NCBI GenBank assembly: GCA_044448685.1
Contig: JBIOHC010000008.1
Span: forward strand, 1-64,000
Length of the DNA: 64,000 nt
Direction: 5' to 3'
Source of the DNA: Palsa-965 sp044448685
GTDB taxonomy: Bacteria > Bacteroidota > Bacteroidia > Palsa-965
Positions 34,023 to 43,900 of this stretch are shown here, in pieces. The notes under the pieces are model-generated. The model saw only the letters and a program-made list of their open reading frames with translations. It searched no databases and had not been told where the DNA came from. How positions within the stretch are numbered: the stretch's first letter is position 1; every line of letters begins with the position of its first letter. The position numbers and the translations under genes were made by a program.

Positions 34023-34845
34023 TGCTGTTCTTCTCTTCTAATTGTTTCTGTTCTGCACTTAAAAAATTCCTGGCAATGTAAACGAATTCCAGCTTTTTGA
34101 ATTCTGTGCTCAGCTTCACTTTCACAGAAAATGTGGATTCCCCCGATTTGATGTTGAATGATTCGACGATACCGACCAGGGTGTTTTCAGGGTAGCTTCT
34201 GGACCAGGCACTGACCACGACGGTATCCCCTTTTGTCATTCGCGAATGCGAAGGCAGCTCGGTTATGGTGGCGCGCTGGTAATCGGTGCCGTCCCAGTTC
34301 ATGATACCATGGTTTCCGTCTTTTTTGAGTTTGACATTCACAACTGTATTCTTATGCAGCACGGACTTGACGGTACAGAAATTATCTGAAACCTGTTCCA
34401 CCGTACCTACAATGCCGGAAGATGAAATAACGGCCATATCAGGTTCTATACCTTGTTTACGGCCCCGGTTCAGGGTGAGGTAATTGTTTCGGCGGTTGGT
34501 GGAGTTGTTTACGACTTTGGCTTCGGTATATTCGAATTTCTGTTTCAGTCCGGTATCGGAAACACTGACCCAGGGGGTATTCAGATCAACATAGGAAGCG
34601 GGCAGGCGGGATCGGAGTAATGCATTTTCTTTGGCCAGGATGGTGTTCTGTTCTTTCAGGCTCAGGTACACATGAGCCTCATCCAATGCACTGTTGAGCC
34701 GGCTTACCAGGGCATTGGAGGAGTTGACAAAACTGGCTTTGTGGTAGTAGTTGTTTCTGACGATCAGGTAAACCGAAAGCGACTCCAGAAGAAGGAAGAG
34801 GAAGAAAAAATAATGTTTATATATGAATGTGAGAAGATTCCGCAT
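34012..34845 (-). CDS. mreC: rod shape-determining protein MreC
   Basis: 277 residues. One N-terminal membrane helix (HYFFFLFLLLESLSVYLIV, about 11-29), a coiled-coil segment (SALDEAHVYLSLKEQNTILAKENALLRSRL) and the MreC beta-barrel double domain with RKQGIEPDMAVISSSGIVGTVEQVSDNFCTVKSVLHKNTVVNVKL and GDTVVVSAWSRSYPENTLVG. This is the usual MreC layout. It scaffolds PBP2 in the periplasm. A 52-base gap separates it from mreB upstream on the same strand. Confidence 0.92.
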   Translation of the reverse strand: MRNLLTFIYKHYFFFLFLLLESLSVYLIVRNNYYHKASFVNSSNALVSRLNSALDEAHVYLSLKEQNTILAKENALLRSRLPASYVDLNTPWVSVSDTGLKQKFEYTEAKVVNNSTNRRNNYLTLNRGRKQGIEPDMAVISSSGIVGTVEQVSDNFCTVKSVLHKNTVVNVKLKKDGNHGIMNWDGTDYQRATITELPSHSRMTKGDTVVVSAWSRSYPENTLVGIVESFNIKSGESTFSVKVKLSTEFKKLEFVYIARNFLSAEQKQLEEKNSNDK

Positions 34846-34897
34846 TCTTCCGGGGATCGTAAGTGAACAATCAGGAATATAAACTTCCCGTGAAAAA

Positions 34898-35920
34898 TTA
34901 TTTGATAAGGAACGGGAATTTATTGATATTCTTCAGGGCAATTCCGGTTCCGCGTGCAACAGCTCTTAATGGATCTTCGGCAACATGTACCGGAAGTTTT
35001 GTTTTAAGCGAAATCCGTTTGTCTATTCCTCTCAGCAGGGATCCTCCGCCGGCCAGGTAGATACCCGTGCGGTAAATATCAGCCGAAAGTTCAGGAGGAG
35101 TCATTTCAAGTGCATTGAGGATAGCTTCTTCAACTTTTGAGATGGATTTATCCAGAGCATGAGCAATTTCAACATAGGATACATAAATTTCTTTCGGAAT
35201 ACCGGTCATCAGATCCCGTCCGTGAACCGCAAAATCAGGAGGAGGATTTTCAATTTCCGTCATTGCTGCTCCTACTTCTATCTTGATACGTTCAGCAGTT
35301 CTTTCACCAATGAGGATATTATGCTGGCGGCGCATGTACTCTTCGATACTGGCTGTAAATTCATCACCGGCAATACGAATGGATTTATCGCAAACGATAC
35401 CACCCAGCGCGATAACGGCAATTTCACTGGTACCGCCTCCGATATCGATGATCATATTTCCCATAGGCTCTTCCACATCGATACCGATACCGATTGCAGC
35501 AGCCATAGGTTCATGGATGAGGTATACTTCCTTGGCTCCGGCATGCTCGGCCGAGTCGCGTACCGCCCTTTTTTCCACTTCGGTAATACCCGATGGAATA
35601 CAGATAACCATACGGAGGGAAGGGGAAAAGAGTCTTTTACCCGGATTGATCATTTTGATCATTCCCCGTATCATGTGTTCGGCGGCATGGAAATCAGCAA
35701 TCACTCCGTCTTTCAGGGGACGGATTGTTTTGATATTCTCATGGGTTTTACCATGCATTTGCTGGGCTTGTTTACCAACAGCAATGACACGGCCGGAGAT
35801 ACGGTCAATGGCAACAATGGAAGGTTCATCCACTACTACTTTGTCATTGTGAATGATAAGCGTATTGGCCGTTCCGAGGTCAATGGCAATTTCCTGTGTG
35901 AAGATGTCTAATAATCTCAA
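34898..35920 (-). CDS. mreB: bacterial actin MreB
   Basis: 340 residues, usual for MreB. Actin-fold phosphate and adenosine motifs are intact: IDLGTANTLIIHNDK (phosphate 1), IIDIGGGTSEIAVIALGGIV (phosphate 2) and the C-terminal LAGGGSLLRGIDKRISL (adenosine). The ECPAxR-type VEKRAVRDSAEHAGAKEVYLIHEPMAAAIG stretch is present. It polymerises under the inner membrane and directs elongation. It follows purH with a 14-base gap, so purH-mreBCD-mrdA-rodA is probably one operon. Confidence 0.95.
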   Translation of the reverse strand: MRLLDIFTQEIAIDLGTANTLIIHNDKVVVDEPSIVAIDRISGRVIAVGKQAQQMHGKTHENIKTIRPLKDGVIADFHAAEHMIRGMIKMINPGKRLFSPSLRMVICIPSGITEVEKRAVRDSAEHAGAKEVYLIHEPMAAAIGIGIDVEEPMGNMIIDIGGGTSEIAVIALGGIVCDKSIRIAGDEFTASIEEYMRRQHNILIGERTAERIKIEVGAAMTEIENPPPDFAVHGRDLMTGIPKEIYVSYVEIAHALDKSISKVEEAILNALEMTPPELSADIYRTGIYLAGGGSLLRGIDKRISLKTKLPVHVAEDPLRAVARGTGIALKNINKFPFLIK

Positions 35921-35934
35921 CGCTTGGGTTGTAT

Positions 35935-37458
35935 TTAATGTTTAAAATGTCTTATACCGGTAACGACCATTGCCATTCCGTTTTTTTCGCAATAGGCAAT
36001 GGATTCTTTATCCTTGATAGAGCCTCCGGGCTGAATGACGGCATGTATGCCTGCCTCATGTGCAATCTGGACACAATCGGGAAAAGGAAAGAAGGCATCG
36101 GAAGCCATCACAGCACCCTGCAGGTTAAAGCCGAAATGCCGGGCTTTTGCAATAGCCTGGCGCAGGGCATCGACACGTGATGTTTGTCCGGTACCGCTTG
36201 CCAGGAGTTGTTTGTTTTTAGCCAGTACGATGGTGTTGGATTTGGTATGCTTGACAAGGATATTCGCAAATTCAAGATCACTGTATTCCGTATCGGTAGG
36301 GGTAATTGGAGTAACAGGTTTCATATCGGCACGGAGCTCTGTCTTCGCATCCTTTTCCTGTTCAATCACTCCGTTTAGGAGGGTACGGAACGAATGGGAA
36401 GGGAGCTGAACCTGTTTCTGAACAAGGATGATACGGTTGGTTTTCTGTTGCAGTATTTCCAGAGCCTGGGGTTCATAGCCCGGGGCTATGATAACTTCGA
36501 AAAAGAGTTTATGTATTTCCTGTGCAGTGGCTGTATCCAGTGTCCGGTTGGTAACCAGGATTCCTCCGAAGGCTGAGAGCGGGTCAGCAGCCAGAGCATC
36601 TTTCCAGGCATCGATAAGCCGGGGTCTGCAAGCCAGTCCGCATGCATTGTTGTGCTTCAGGATTGCGAATGTGGTATCTTTGAAATCCCCTATGAGTTGA
36701 ACAGCGGCATCTACATCCAGCAGGTTGTTATAGGATAATTCTTTTCCGGCAATCTTATCGAAGAGTTCATCCAGCTTGCCATAAAATACACCTTTCTGAT
36801 GGGGATTCTCTCCATAACGCAGGGTTTGGGCCTGGCGTATGCTTTGTTTGAAAACAGGCTCTTCACCGGTCCGGAACCAGTTAAAGATGGCAGAATCGTA
36901 ATGGGAACTGATATCGAATGCGGAGGTGGCAAATTTAAAACGATCGTCCAGACTGGTCTTTCCGCTCTGAGTCTGTAACAGGGCAAGCAGGTCAGGATAT
37001 TGCTCACGGGAAGAAACAATCACCACATCCTGGTAGTTTTTGGCAGCAGCCCGGATAAGGGAAATACCACCGATGTCTATTTTTTCTATGATTTCTTCTT
37101 TTGAAGCGCCGGAAGCCACAGTAGCTTCAAAAGGGTACAGATCCACGATGACCAGGTCTATTTCAGGAATCTCGTATTGTTCAAGCTGGGCGATATCACT
37201 ATCGAGGCCACGCCGGCTCAAAATACCCCCGAATACCTTGGGATGCAGGGTCTTTACCCTCCCTCCCAGTATGGAAGGGTAGGAGGTCAGATCCTCTACA
37301 GGTGTTACTTTTACCCCCAGTTTTTCAATAAAATCCTGTGTTCCTCCGGTACTGTAAATGGGTATATTTAACTTTTGCAGTTCCCGGATAATGGGTTCCA
37401 GGTTATCTTTAAAATAGACAGAAATCAGGGCGCTTTTAATACTTTTCAAACCACTCAT
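35935..37458 (-). CDS. purH: bifunctional AICAR transformylase / IMP cyclohydrolase
   Basis: 507 residues; catalyses the last two steps of de novo IMP synthesis. The N-terminal methylglyoxal-synthase-like cyclohydrolase domain (about 1-150) has IPIYSTGGTQDFIEKLG, GRVKTLHPKVFGGILSRR and IDIGGISLIRAAAKNYQDV. The AICARFT domain follows (LRYGENPHQKGVFYG, KHNNACGLACR, DPLSAFGGILVTN, VRHTKSNTIVLAK-type LVKHTKSNTIVL, GQTSRVDALRQAI, ASDAFFPFPD) and ends MVVTGIRHFKH. I use ATG 37458; ATG 37464 two codons earlier is equally possible. It heads the mre operon. Confidence 0.95.
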   Translation of the reverse strand: MSGLKSIKSALISVYFKDNLEPIIRELQKLNIPIYSTGGTQDFIEKLGVKVTPVEDLTSYPSILGGRVKTLHPKVFGGILSRRGLDSDIAQLEQYEIPEIDLVIVDLYPFEATVASGASKEEIIEKIDIGGISLIRAAAKNYQDVVIVSSREQYPDLLALLQTQSGKTSLDDRFKFATSAFDISSHYDSAIFNWFRTGEEPVFKQSIRQAQTLRYGENPHQKGVFYGKLDELFDKIAGKELSYNNLLDVDAAVQLIGDFKDTTFAILKHNNACGLACRPRLIDAWKDALAADPLSAFGGILVTNRTLDTATAQEIHKLFFEVIIAPGYEPQALEILQQKTNRIILVQKQVQLPSHSFRTLLNGVIEQEKDAKTELRADMKPVTPITPTDTEYSDLEFANILVKHTKSNTIVLAKNKQLLASGTGQTSRVDALRQAIAKARHFGFNLQGAVMASDAFFPFPDCVQIAHEAGIHAVIQPGGSIKDKESIAYCEKNGMAMVVTGIRHFKH

Positions 37459-37477
37459 AATCATTTGGATTCAGCTC

Positions 37478-37485
37478 CAAAACTA
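37478..37485 (-). promoter_or_regulatory. candidate -7 element of the purH-mre operon promoter
   Basis: On the minus strand this reads TAGTTTTG, a full match to the Bacteroidota -7 consensus TAnnTTTG, about 14 bases before the purH start. No clear TTTG -33 element is seen at the usual spacing, so the assignment is tentative. Confidence 0.35.
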
Positions 37486-37636
37486 AAGATTTTTAAGATG
37501 CATATGCACCCTTAAACCCACGTTTTTCGCTTTGTTGATAAATGCCGCAAAATTGTTCATAACCCCTTTCCGGGTGGCAGGAGCAGGATGCAGTGCCTGA
37601 TGAATTTTAAATCCGTAATTTTACAAAAATCGCTTC

Positions 37637-38881
37637 ATGCTGTTCTTTACGCTTTTTAAGGAAAGTATCTACTTCGCACTCACGGCACTGAGGGTGAACC
37701 GCCTTCGTACTGTGCTCTCCCTGTTGGGAGTGACCATCGGTATCTTTGCCATCATATTCGTTTTTACTGCACTTGATTCACTGGAAAAGAAACTCCGTGA
37801 CAGTGTTGCCTCCCTTGGCGATAATGTTGTATTTGTTCAGAAATGGCCCTGGACTTTCGGTTCAGAATATCCCTGGTGGAAGTATATCAACCGTCCGGAA
37901 GCATCTGAAGGAGAGCTTGACTTTATCAGGCATAAGCTCCGGAATGCAGATGCTGTGGCATTTGAAGTGAGTGCGAAGCATACCGTACAGCATGACAATA
38001 CTTCGGTAGAGAATGTCAATATCATGGGCGTTTCACATGAATATGAAAGGGTAAGCAATTTCGAACTGTCCGACGGAAGATATTTTGCAGAAAGTGAGTC
38101 GGAAGGAGGGCGCAATGTGGTGATTCTGGGAAGCCAGGTTGCAGAAGCCCTGTTTCCGCATGGAAATGCATTGGGACAAAGTGTAAAGGTGTTCGGTCAA
38201 AAGGTGAATGTGATAGGTATTTTCAAAAAACAGGGAGAGAGTATTATCGGAAACAGTACCGATACAGAAATTCTCCTTCCTGTCAATTACATGCGCAATT
38301 ATGTGGATATAAAAAAGGGAAATGCAAACCCTGTGGTAATGGTAAAAGCTTCATTCGGCATCAGCAATGCCCAGCTCAAGGATGAACTGACAGGTATTAT
38401 GCGAAGTGCACGTAAACTCAAGCCTTCCGCAGAAGACAATTTTGCCTTAAATGAGACAAGCCTCATATCCAAAGGGTTTGACGGGCTTTTTGATATTGTG
38501 GGTATTGCAGGGTGGTTTATCGGAGGCCTGTCTATCCTCGTAGGAGGTTTCGGAATTGCCAATATCATGTTTGTTTCAGTCAGGGAACGTACCAACCAGA
38601 TAGGTATTCAGAAATCACTGGGAGCCAAAAATTATTTTATCCTGATGCAGTTTCTGGCCGAGTCGGTGATGTTGTGTATCATCGGAGGCCTGGTCGGATT
38701 ATTGCTTGTGTATATTGGCATACGCCTGGCTGATGTGCTGGGCGATATACAACTTACCCTGACTACAGCCAATGTGGTGCTCAGTATTACCATCTCCATT
38801 CTTATCGGAATTATATCGGGATTTATACCGGCTTTCTCTGCTGCACAGCTTGATCCGGTAGAGGCCATACGGATGAATTAA
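37637..38881 (+). CDS. ABC transporter permease of the MacB/FtsX type
   Basis: 414 residues. An N-terminal membrane helix (TVLSLLGVTIGIFAIIFVFTALDSL), a large periplasmic MacB_PCD-like domain (about 60-270) and three C-terminal helices of the FtsX fold (IVGIAGWFIGGLSILVGGFGIANIMFVSV; FILMQFLAESVMLCIIGGLVGLLLVYIG; VVLSITISILIGIISGFIPAFSAAQLDPVEAIR). The ERTNQIGIQKSLGAK segment and the final PVEAIRMN are family hallmarks. The cognate ATPase is not adjacent. Such permeases act in lipoprotein release, efflux or stress; a specific substrate cannot be assigned. Confidence 0.88.
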   Translation: MLFFTLFKESIYFALTALRVNRLRTVLSLLGVTIGIFAIIFVFTALDSLEKKLRDSVASLGDNVVFVQKWPWTFGSEYPWWKYINRPEASEGELDFIRHKLRNADAVAFEVSAKHTVQHDNTSVENVNIMGVSHEYERVSNFELSDGRYFAESESEGGRNVVILGSQVAEALFPHGNALGQSVKVFGQKVNVIGIFKKQGESIIGNSTDTEILLPVNYMRNYVDIKKGNANPVVMVKASFGISNAQLKDELTGIMRSARKLKPSAEDNFALNETSLISKGFDGLFDIVGIAGWFIGGLSILVGGFGIANIMFVSVRERTNQIGIQKSLGAKNYFILMQFLAESVMLCIIGGLVGLLLVYIGIRLADVLGDIQLTLTTANVVLSITISILIGIISGFIPAFSAAQLDPVEAIRMN

Positions 38882-38914
38882 TGGGAGGAGTCACCTTATA
38901 TCAAAGCATGCAAC

Positions 38915-39256
38915 ATGAGTAAGACCTACCATCGCCCGAAAATACTGACTGTATTAAGCATCAAGGGGATTGCCTGGTCTCTGGTAAGCTTTTTATTCGT
39001 TTTTGCCCCTTCTGTCAAAAAGGTCGGGGTATGGTTTCCGGCCTTGCTCGGATTGATTGTTGCCGCACGTTTCATTTCCATGATCGGTATCTGGCACATG
39101 AAAAAGTGGGGTGTGATTCTTTTCTTTTTATCAGTAATAGCAAAAATTTCATCCGCTATCCTCCTCAATCAGCTGACGATGGTTGAAATTATACTTAGCC
39201 TGATTCAGATTTTTTTCCTGCTCTTCTTCTTCAACAGGATGGATGATAATTTATGA
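38915..39256 (+). CDS. small integral membrane protein, four helices
   Basis: 113 residues with four predicted membrane segments (GIAWSLVSFLFVFAPS; WFPALLGLIVAARFISMIGIWHM; WGVILFFLSVIAKISSAILL; IILSLIQIFFLLFFF). It is 33 bases downstream of the permease and same strand, so probably co-transcribed. Its end almost touches the 3' end of the convergent T9SS protein. No family recognised with confidence. Confidence 0.6.
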   Translation: MSKTYHRPKILTVLSIKGIAWSLVSFLFVFAPSVKKVGVWFPALLGLIVAARFISMIGIWHMKKWGVILFFLSVIAKISSAILLNQLTMVEIILSLIQIFFLLFFFNRMDDNL

Positions 39257-39260
39257 ACTA

Positions 39261-40883
39261 TCAGTGCAGGATTACAAAACGGGTTGTCCTTTTTTCCTTT
39301 GAATCTGAAAGCTGCAGAATATAGACTCCATTCTCCAGAGCACTGATATCAATGCTTTGATCTGATCCCACTCCGGTTACTTCCAGTTTGTTTCTGTTTA
39401 CCCGTTGTCCTATAACATTGAAGAGTTCCATCAGGCAGGTTCCGGGTTGAAAATCTGAGTGAACGAAGAGTGTATTCCGGACCGGATTTGGAAAACAATA
39501 AAAGGAGGATTCCGGCGTCCATTCCTGTATGCCGGCCGGGGTGCAAAGATCGGCTCCTCTTCCTCCGGTATGCAGCTGAGGATGAGCCACTGTAACGTGT
39601 GTGCTGCAAAATATCTGAAGGGCTGACGGCGCACCTACTGCTCCGTGCATTCTTCTGTTCAGAATGGGATACGAGCCGTTTACACATCCATCCTTTCCAC
39701 TGGAATCCGTACGGATCAGGAAGAGGTTGGATGCACTGGAAAGGCTGCTTCCGTTGCTGAATCCGCTCATAACAAAGCCCTGGTCGGCACAGGTATGAAT
39801 AGCGTTCATTTCATCATCCTGGGTAGTTCCGTAAAGACGGGTGTACAATGTATCGCCTGTGGAATTCGTTTTGATCAGGAAACCATCTGCTGATCCCAAT
39901 CCATAACTGAATTCAAAACCTGTAATGGCAACACCCCCGTCAGTTGTAGTACACAGGTATTGCAGGTAATCAAAGCCGGGTCCTCCATAGCTTCGTGTTT
40001 TCAGTGTATCTCCGGTCAGATTGGTCCAGATCAGCCAGGGATTACTTACATGTCCTGCACTGTCGCCTATCGTTGCACCTATCAGATATCCTCCGGGGAG
40101 CAGCAATATTCCTGTGCCCCAGTCAGTGCCCTTGCCACCATAGGTTCGGGTGAATTGAATCTGGCCCATTGAATCGGTTTTGACAAGGAATACATCCCCG
40201 TTTATATCTCCTAATGCATTGGTGTATCCGGTGATGATAAAGCCTTTGTCATTCGTCTGTTTGACATCATACGCATCTGTTATACCTGTGCTTCCTCCGA
40301 AAGCTGTACTCCAGAGCAGATTGCCATTGGCATCAGTCCTGACAAGATAGGCGCTGCCCGAATCACCAGCTGTATGGTAATTGAGGGTATAGCCGGCCAT
40401 GATATATCCTCCGTCAGTTGTTTGTTGTACACGGTTGCCGAAATCATTCAGAGGCCCTCCGTAGGCTTTCGTCCACTGCGTATCACCGGCGGCATTGGTC
40501 TTCAGCAGGAATGCATCAAAGCCGCCTGCACCCCAGCTTTGAGAATATCCGCAGAGGATTGTGCCTCCATCGGCGGTTGGATGCATATCGTAAGAATAAT
40601 CCTGCAGGGGTCCTCCGTAGGTTCTTGACCATGCAAGGTTTCCGGCGGTATCTGTTTTGGCAAGCCAGATATCATTCCTTCCGGCACCGAAGCTGGACGT
40701 ATAGCCTCCTGTCAGGAATCCTTTGTCTGAAGTCTGATACACGGCATAACCCACATCTCCGTTCGATCCGCCCATTGTTTTCTGAAATCCGGTCTGGGCA
40801 GATATATGGAGTGATAAAAAAAGGATGAAGAGTGCAGGTATTCCGGCTATTCTATGCAGGCGGGAAAGTATATTCATTTCCAT
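39261..40883 (-). CDS. secreted seven-repeat propeller protein with T9SS sorting domain
   Basis: 540 residues from ATG 40883 (ATG 40877 also possible; a TTG at 40901 less so). The signal peptide (ILSRLHRIAGIPALFILFLSLHISAQ) is followed by about seven repeats of about 53 residues, each with 'TYGGxxxDYxxxVxQTxDGGYxxxGYTxSxGxGxxDxxLxKTDxxGxxxW'. These form a probable seven-bladed propeller. The end (FYCFPNPVRNTLFVHSD ... NGVYILQLSDSKEKRTTRFVIL) is a T9SS sorting domain. The gene follows mfd closely on the minus strand (50-base gap). Confidence 0.8.
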   Translation of the reverse strand: MEMNILSRLHRIAGIPALFILFLSLHISAQTGFQKTMGGSNGDVGYAVYQTSDKGFLTGGYTSSFGAGRNDIWLAKTDTAGNLAWSRTYGGPLQDYSYDMHPTADGGTILCGYSQSWGAGGFDAFLLKTNAAGDTQWTKAYGGPLNDFGNRVQQTTDGGYIMAGYTLNYHTAGDSGSAYLVRTDANGNLLWSTAFGGSTGITDAYDVKQTNDKGFIITGYTNALGDINGDVFLVKTDSMGQIQFTRTYGGKGTDWGTGILLLPGGYLIGATIGDSAGHVSNPWLIWTNLTGDTLKTRSYGGPGFDYLQYLCTTTDGGVAITGFEFSYGLGSADGFLIKTNSTGDTLYTRLYGTTQDDEMNAIHTCADQGFVMSGFSNGSSLSSASNLFLIRTDSSGKDGCVNGSYPILNRRMHGAVGAPSALQIFCSTHVTVAHPQLHTGGRGADLCTPAGIQEWTPESSFYCFPNPVRNTLFVHSDFQPGTCLMELFNVIGQRVNRNKLEVTGVGSDQSIDISALENGVYILQLSDSKEKRTTRFVILH

Positions 40884-40933
40884 ACGGAATGATTTTAACA
40901 AAGATACAAAATTGTCCTGTCAGGATGGCTGGT

Positions 40934-43900
40934 TCAGGCTTTCAGCACCGGCTCGAGGGCATTCATGGCATCCCTGACAGAGCTTATGTTCGGGAATGTC
41001 AGGGTAAGTTTATTATGCCCTTCTTTCATACTAGCCGTTTTCTGATTTTGTTGTACAAAGCGCAGTACAGCCGAAAACGAATCACTCTGGTAAAAAGGTG
41101 AGTTCTGAGTGGAGACAAAGAATCCGGTCATTTTCCGGTTTTTCAGTATTAGTTTTTCAAAACCAATGGCCATAGCCATTCTGCGCAGTCTTACCGTATC
41201 AATCAGTTCAAGGGCAGGGCCCGGAACAGGGCCAAACCGGTCTCTCAGCTGGTTTTCAAAGCTGTGTAAATCTTCTTCTGTAGTCAGCTCATCGAGCTCA
41301 CGGTACAGACTCAGCCTTTCCGTGATATTGGTAATATAGGATTCAGGGATAAGAATTTCAAGGTCCGTATCCACCTGCGTATCTTTTACGAAAACGTCTG
41401 TGCCGGTTTTTTTTCGGCGCTTATGGGTGAAGGAATCCTCGGTGCCTTCAAACAGGCCTTTGAACGTTGTCTCTTTGAGCTCTTCCACTGCTTCGTCCAG
41501 AATTTTCTGATAGGCATCAAAACCTATATCATTGATAAATCCGCTTTGCTCGCCTCCGAGCAGATTTCCGGCACCGCGTATATCCAGATCACGCATGGCG
41601 ATATGGAATCCGCTGCCAAGTTCAGCGAATTCCTCAATAGCTTTAAGCCTTTTCCGGGCCTCATCGGTAAGCACACTTACCGGAGGGGTGATAAGGAAGC
41701 AGTGGGCTTTTTTGTTCGACCGCCCCACCCGTCCCCTCATCTGATGCAAATCACTCAGTCCGAAAAGATGTGCCTCATTTATAAATATGGTATTTGCATT
41801 GGAGATATCCAGGCCTGATTCAATGATGGTAGTCGATACCAGCACATCGTAGTGCCCGTCAACAAAACCCAGCATGATTTCTTCCAGCTTATGTCCTTCC
41901 ATCTGTCCATGCCCTACGGCTACTTTAACCCCGGGGCACAGTCGCTGAATCAGGCTGGCAATTTCCGGCAGGTTGGAAATGCGGTTATGGACAAAGAATA
42001 CCTGTCCCCCTCTCTTAAATTCATGCATGATACCATCCCGGATGATTTCCTCATTGAAACTATGAAGCTCGGTAAGCACCGGATAACGGTTGGGAGGAGG
42101 GGTCGTTATAATGGAAAGGTCGCGTGCTCCCATCATGGAGAACTGAAGCGTGCGAGGGATAGGTGTTGCAGTGAGTGTCAGGGTATCCACATTCACCTTC
42201 ATGGTCTTGAGTTTATCTTTGACACTGACACCGAACTTCTGTTCTTCATCAATGATCAGGAGTCCAAGATCCTTGAATTTCACTTCTTTCCCGACGAGTT
42301 TATGAGTGCCGATAAGGATATCCACCTTCCCTTTTTCAAGTCTTTCAAGGATATCTTTTTGTTCTTTGGAGGAACGAAAGCGGTTTATATATTCAACAGT
42401 ACAGGGCAGATCCTTCATCCGTTCCCTGAATGTTTTGTAATGCTGAAGAGCGAGGATAGTGGTGGGCACAAGTACAGCCACCTGCTTGCTGTCACATACC
42501 GATTTGAAAGCAGCCCGTATGGCTATTTCTGTTTTACCGAAACCGACATCACCGCAAACCAGACGATCCATGGGATAAGGTTTTTCCATATCCCGTTTTA
42601 CATCGGCTGTCGCCTTTACCTGATCCGGGGTGTCTTCATAAATGAAAGAAGCCTCCAGTTCATTCTGAAGATAATTATCGGGTGAAAACTGAAAACCCTG
42701 CTGAGCCCTTCTTTTGGCATATAACTGGATGAGGTCAAAAGCTATTTCAATGACTTTCTTCTTCGTCTTCTGTTTCAGGTTGCTCCAGGTATTGGAGCCG
42801 AGTTTGTCAATGCGCGGAATGCTTCCTTCCTTGCCTGAATACTTGGCAATACGGTGCAGGGAGTGAATGCTGATATGCAGGATATCATTATCACGGTAAA
42901 CGATGCGTATTGTTTCCTGCATTTTACCGTTCACATCAATCTTCTCCAGTCCGCCGAAACGCCCAATGCCGTGATCAATATGGGTCACATAGTCGCCCGG
43001 ACTAAGATCCTGGAGTTCTTTAAGGGTGATGGCTTCTTTCTTTTTGAAGGAAGCATTCTTAATCTGGTATTTGTGGTATCGTTCAAAAATCTGGTGATCT
43101 GTAAAGCACGTTATTTTCAGTTCATGATCCGTAAAGCCCAGGTGCATGGAGGTATGGATAGCATGAAAGTCTATGCTTTTGCCTATATCTTCAAAAATGG
43201 AATAGAGACGTTCGAGCTGTTTGGCCGTATCGGAGCAAATGATGTTTTTATAACCTTTTTCTGTGCAAGCCTTCAGGTGGTCAATCAGCATTTCAAAGTT
43301 CTTATGAAAGGCAGGCTGGGGGCTGCAATGATAGGTGAAAGTCTGATCCGGCTTATATTCAAAATAGTTTCCGCATTCTACAACCGGAAACATAGTGAGT
43401 TTTTCAGTAAAGGATTCAGGTGAAACAAAAAGTTCGGATGGTAACTGGTGCTGGAGGGGGCTCTGGATCTTATCAAAGGCTGTCTGAGCAATATCGGATT
43501 GTTTGCGGAGTGATTCCCTGCAAAGGCTGATATTGTCAAACCAGAGCGCGGTGCCGGAGGGGATATATTCCAGAAAATTCTGACGGCTTTCTGTCAGTTC
43601 CCTTTCCCTGATATTAGGGATGATGCTGACGTGTGTATAGGATGTAATGCTCAGCTGGGTAGTGGGGTCAAAGCTTCGGATGGAATCCGTATCGTCGCCG
43701 GTGAATTCTATGCGGTAGGGGTAGTCGAAACTGAATGACCATACATCCACAATACCACCGCGTATGGAAAACTGTCCGGGTTCAAGGACATAGTCTGTAC
43801 GCCTGAATCCATATTCATTGAGTACATCGCAGATAAACTCTATACTGAGTTTTTCACCTTGTCTTAACTCAAGGGTGTTGTCGGCAAGCTGTTCCCGGGT

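Noticed and set aside
41852..42685. 277-codon antisense ORF within mfd
   Set aside because: Shadow frame of a well-supported housekeeping gene.
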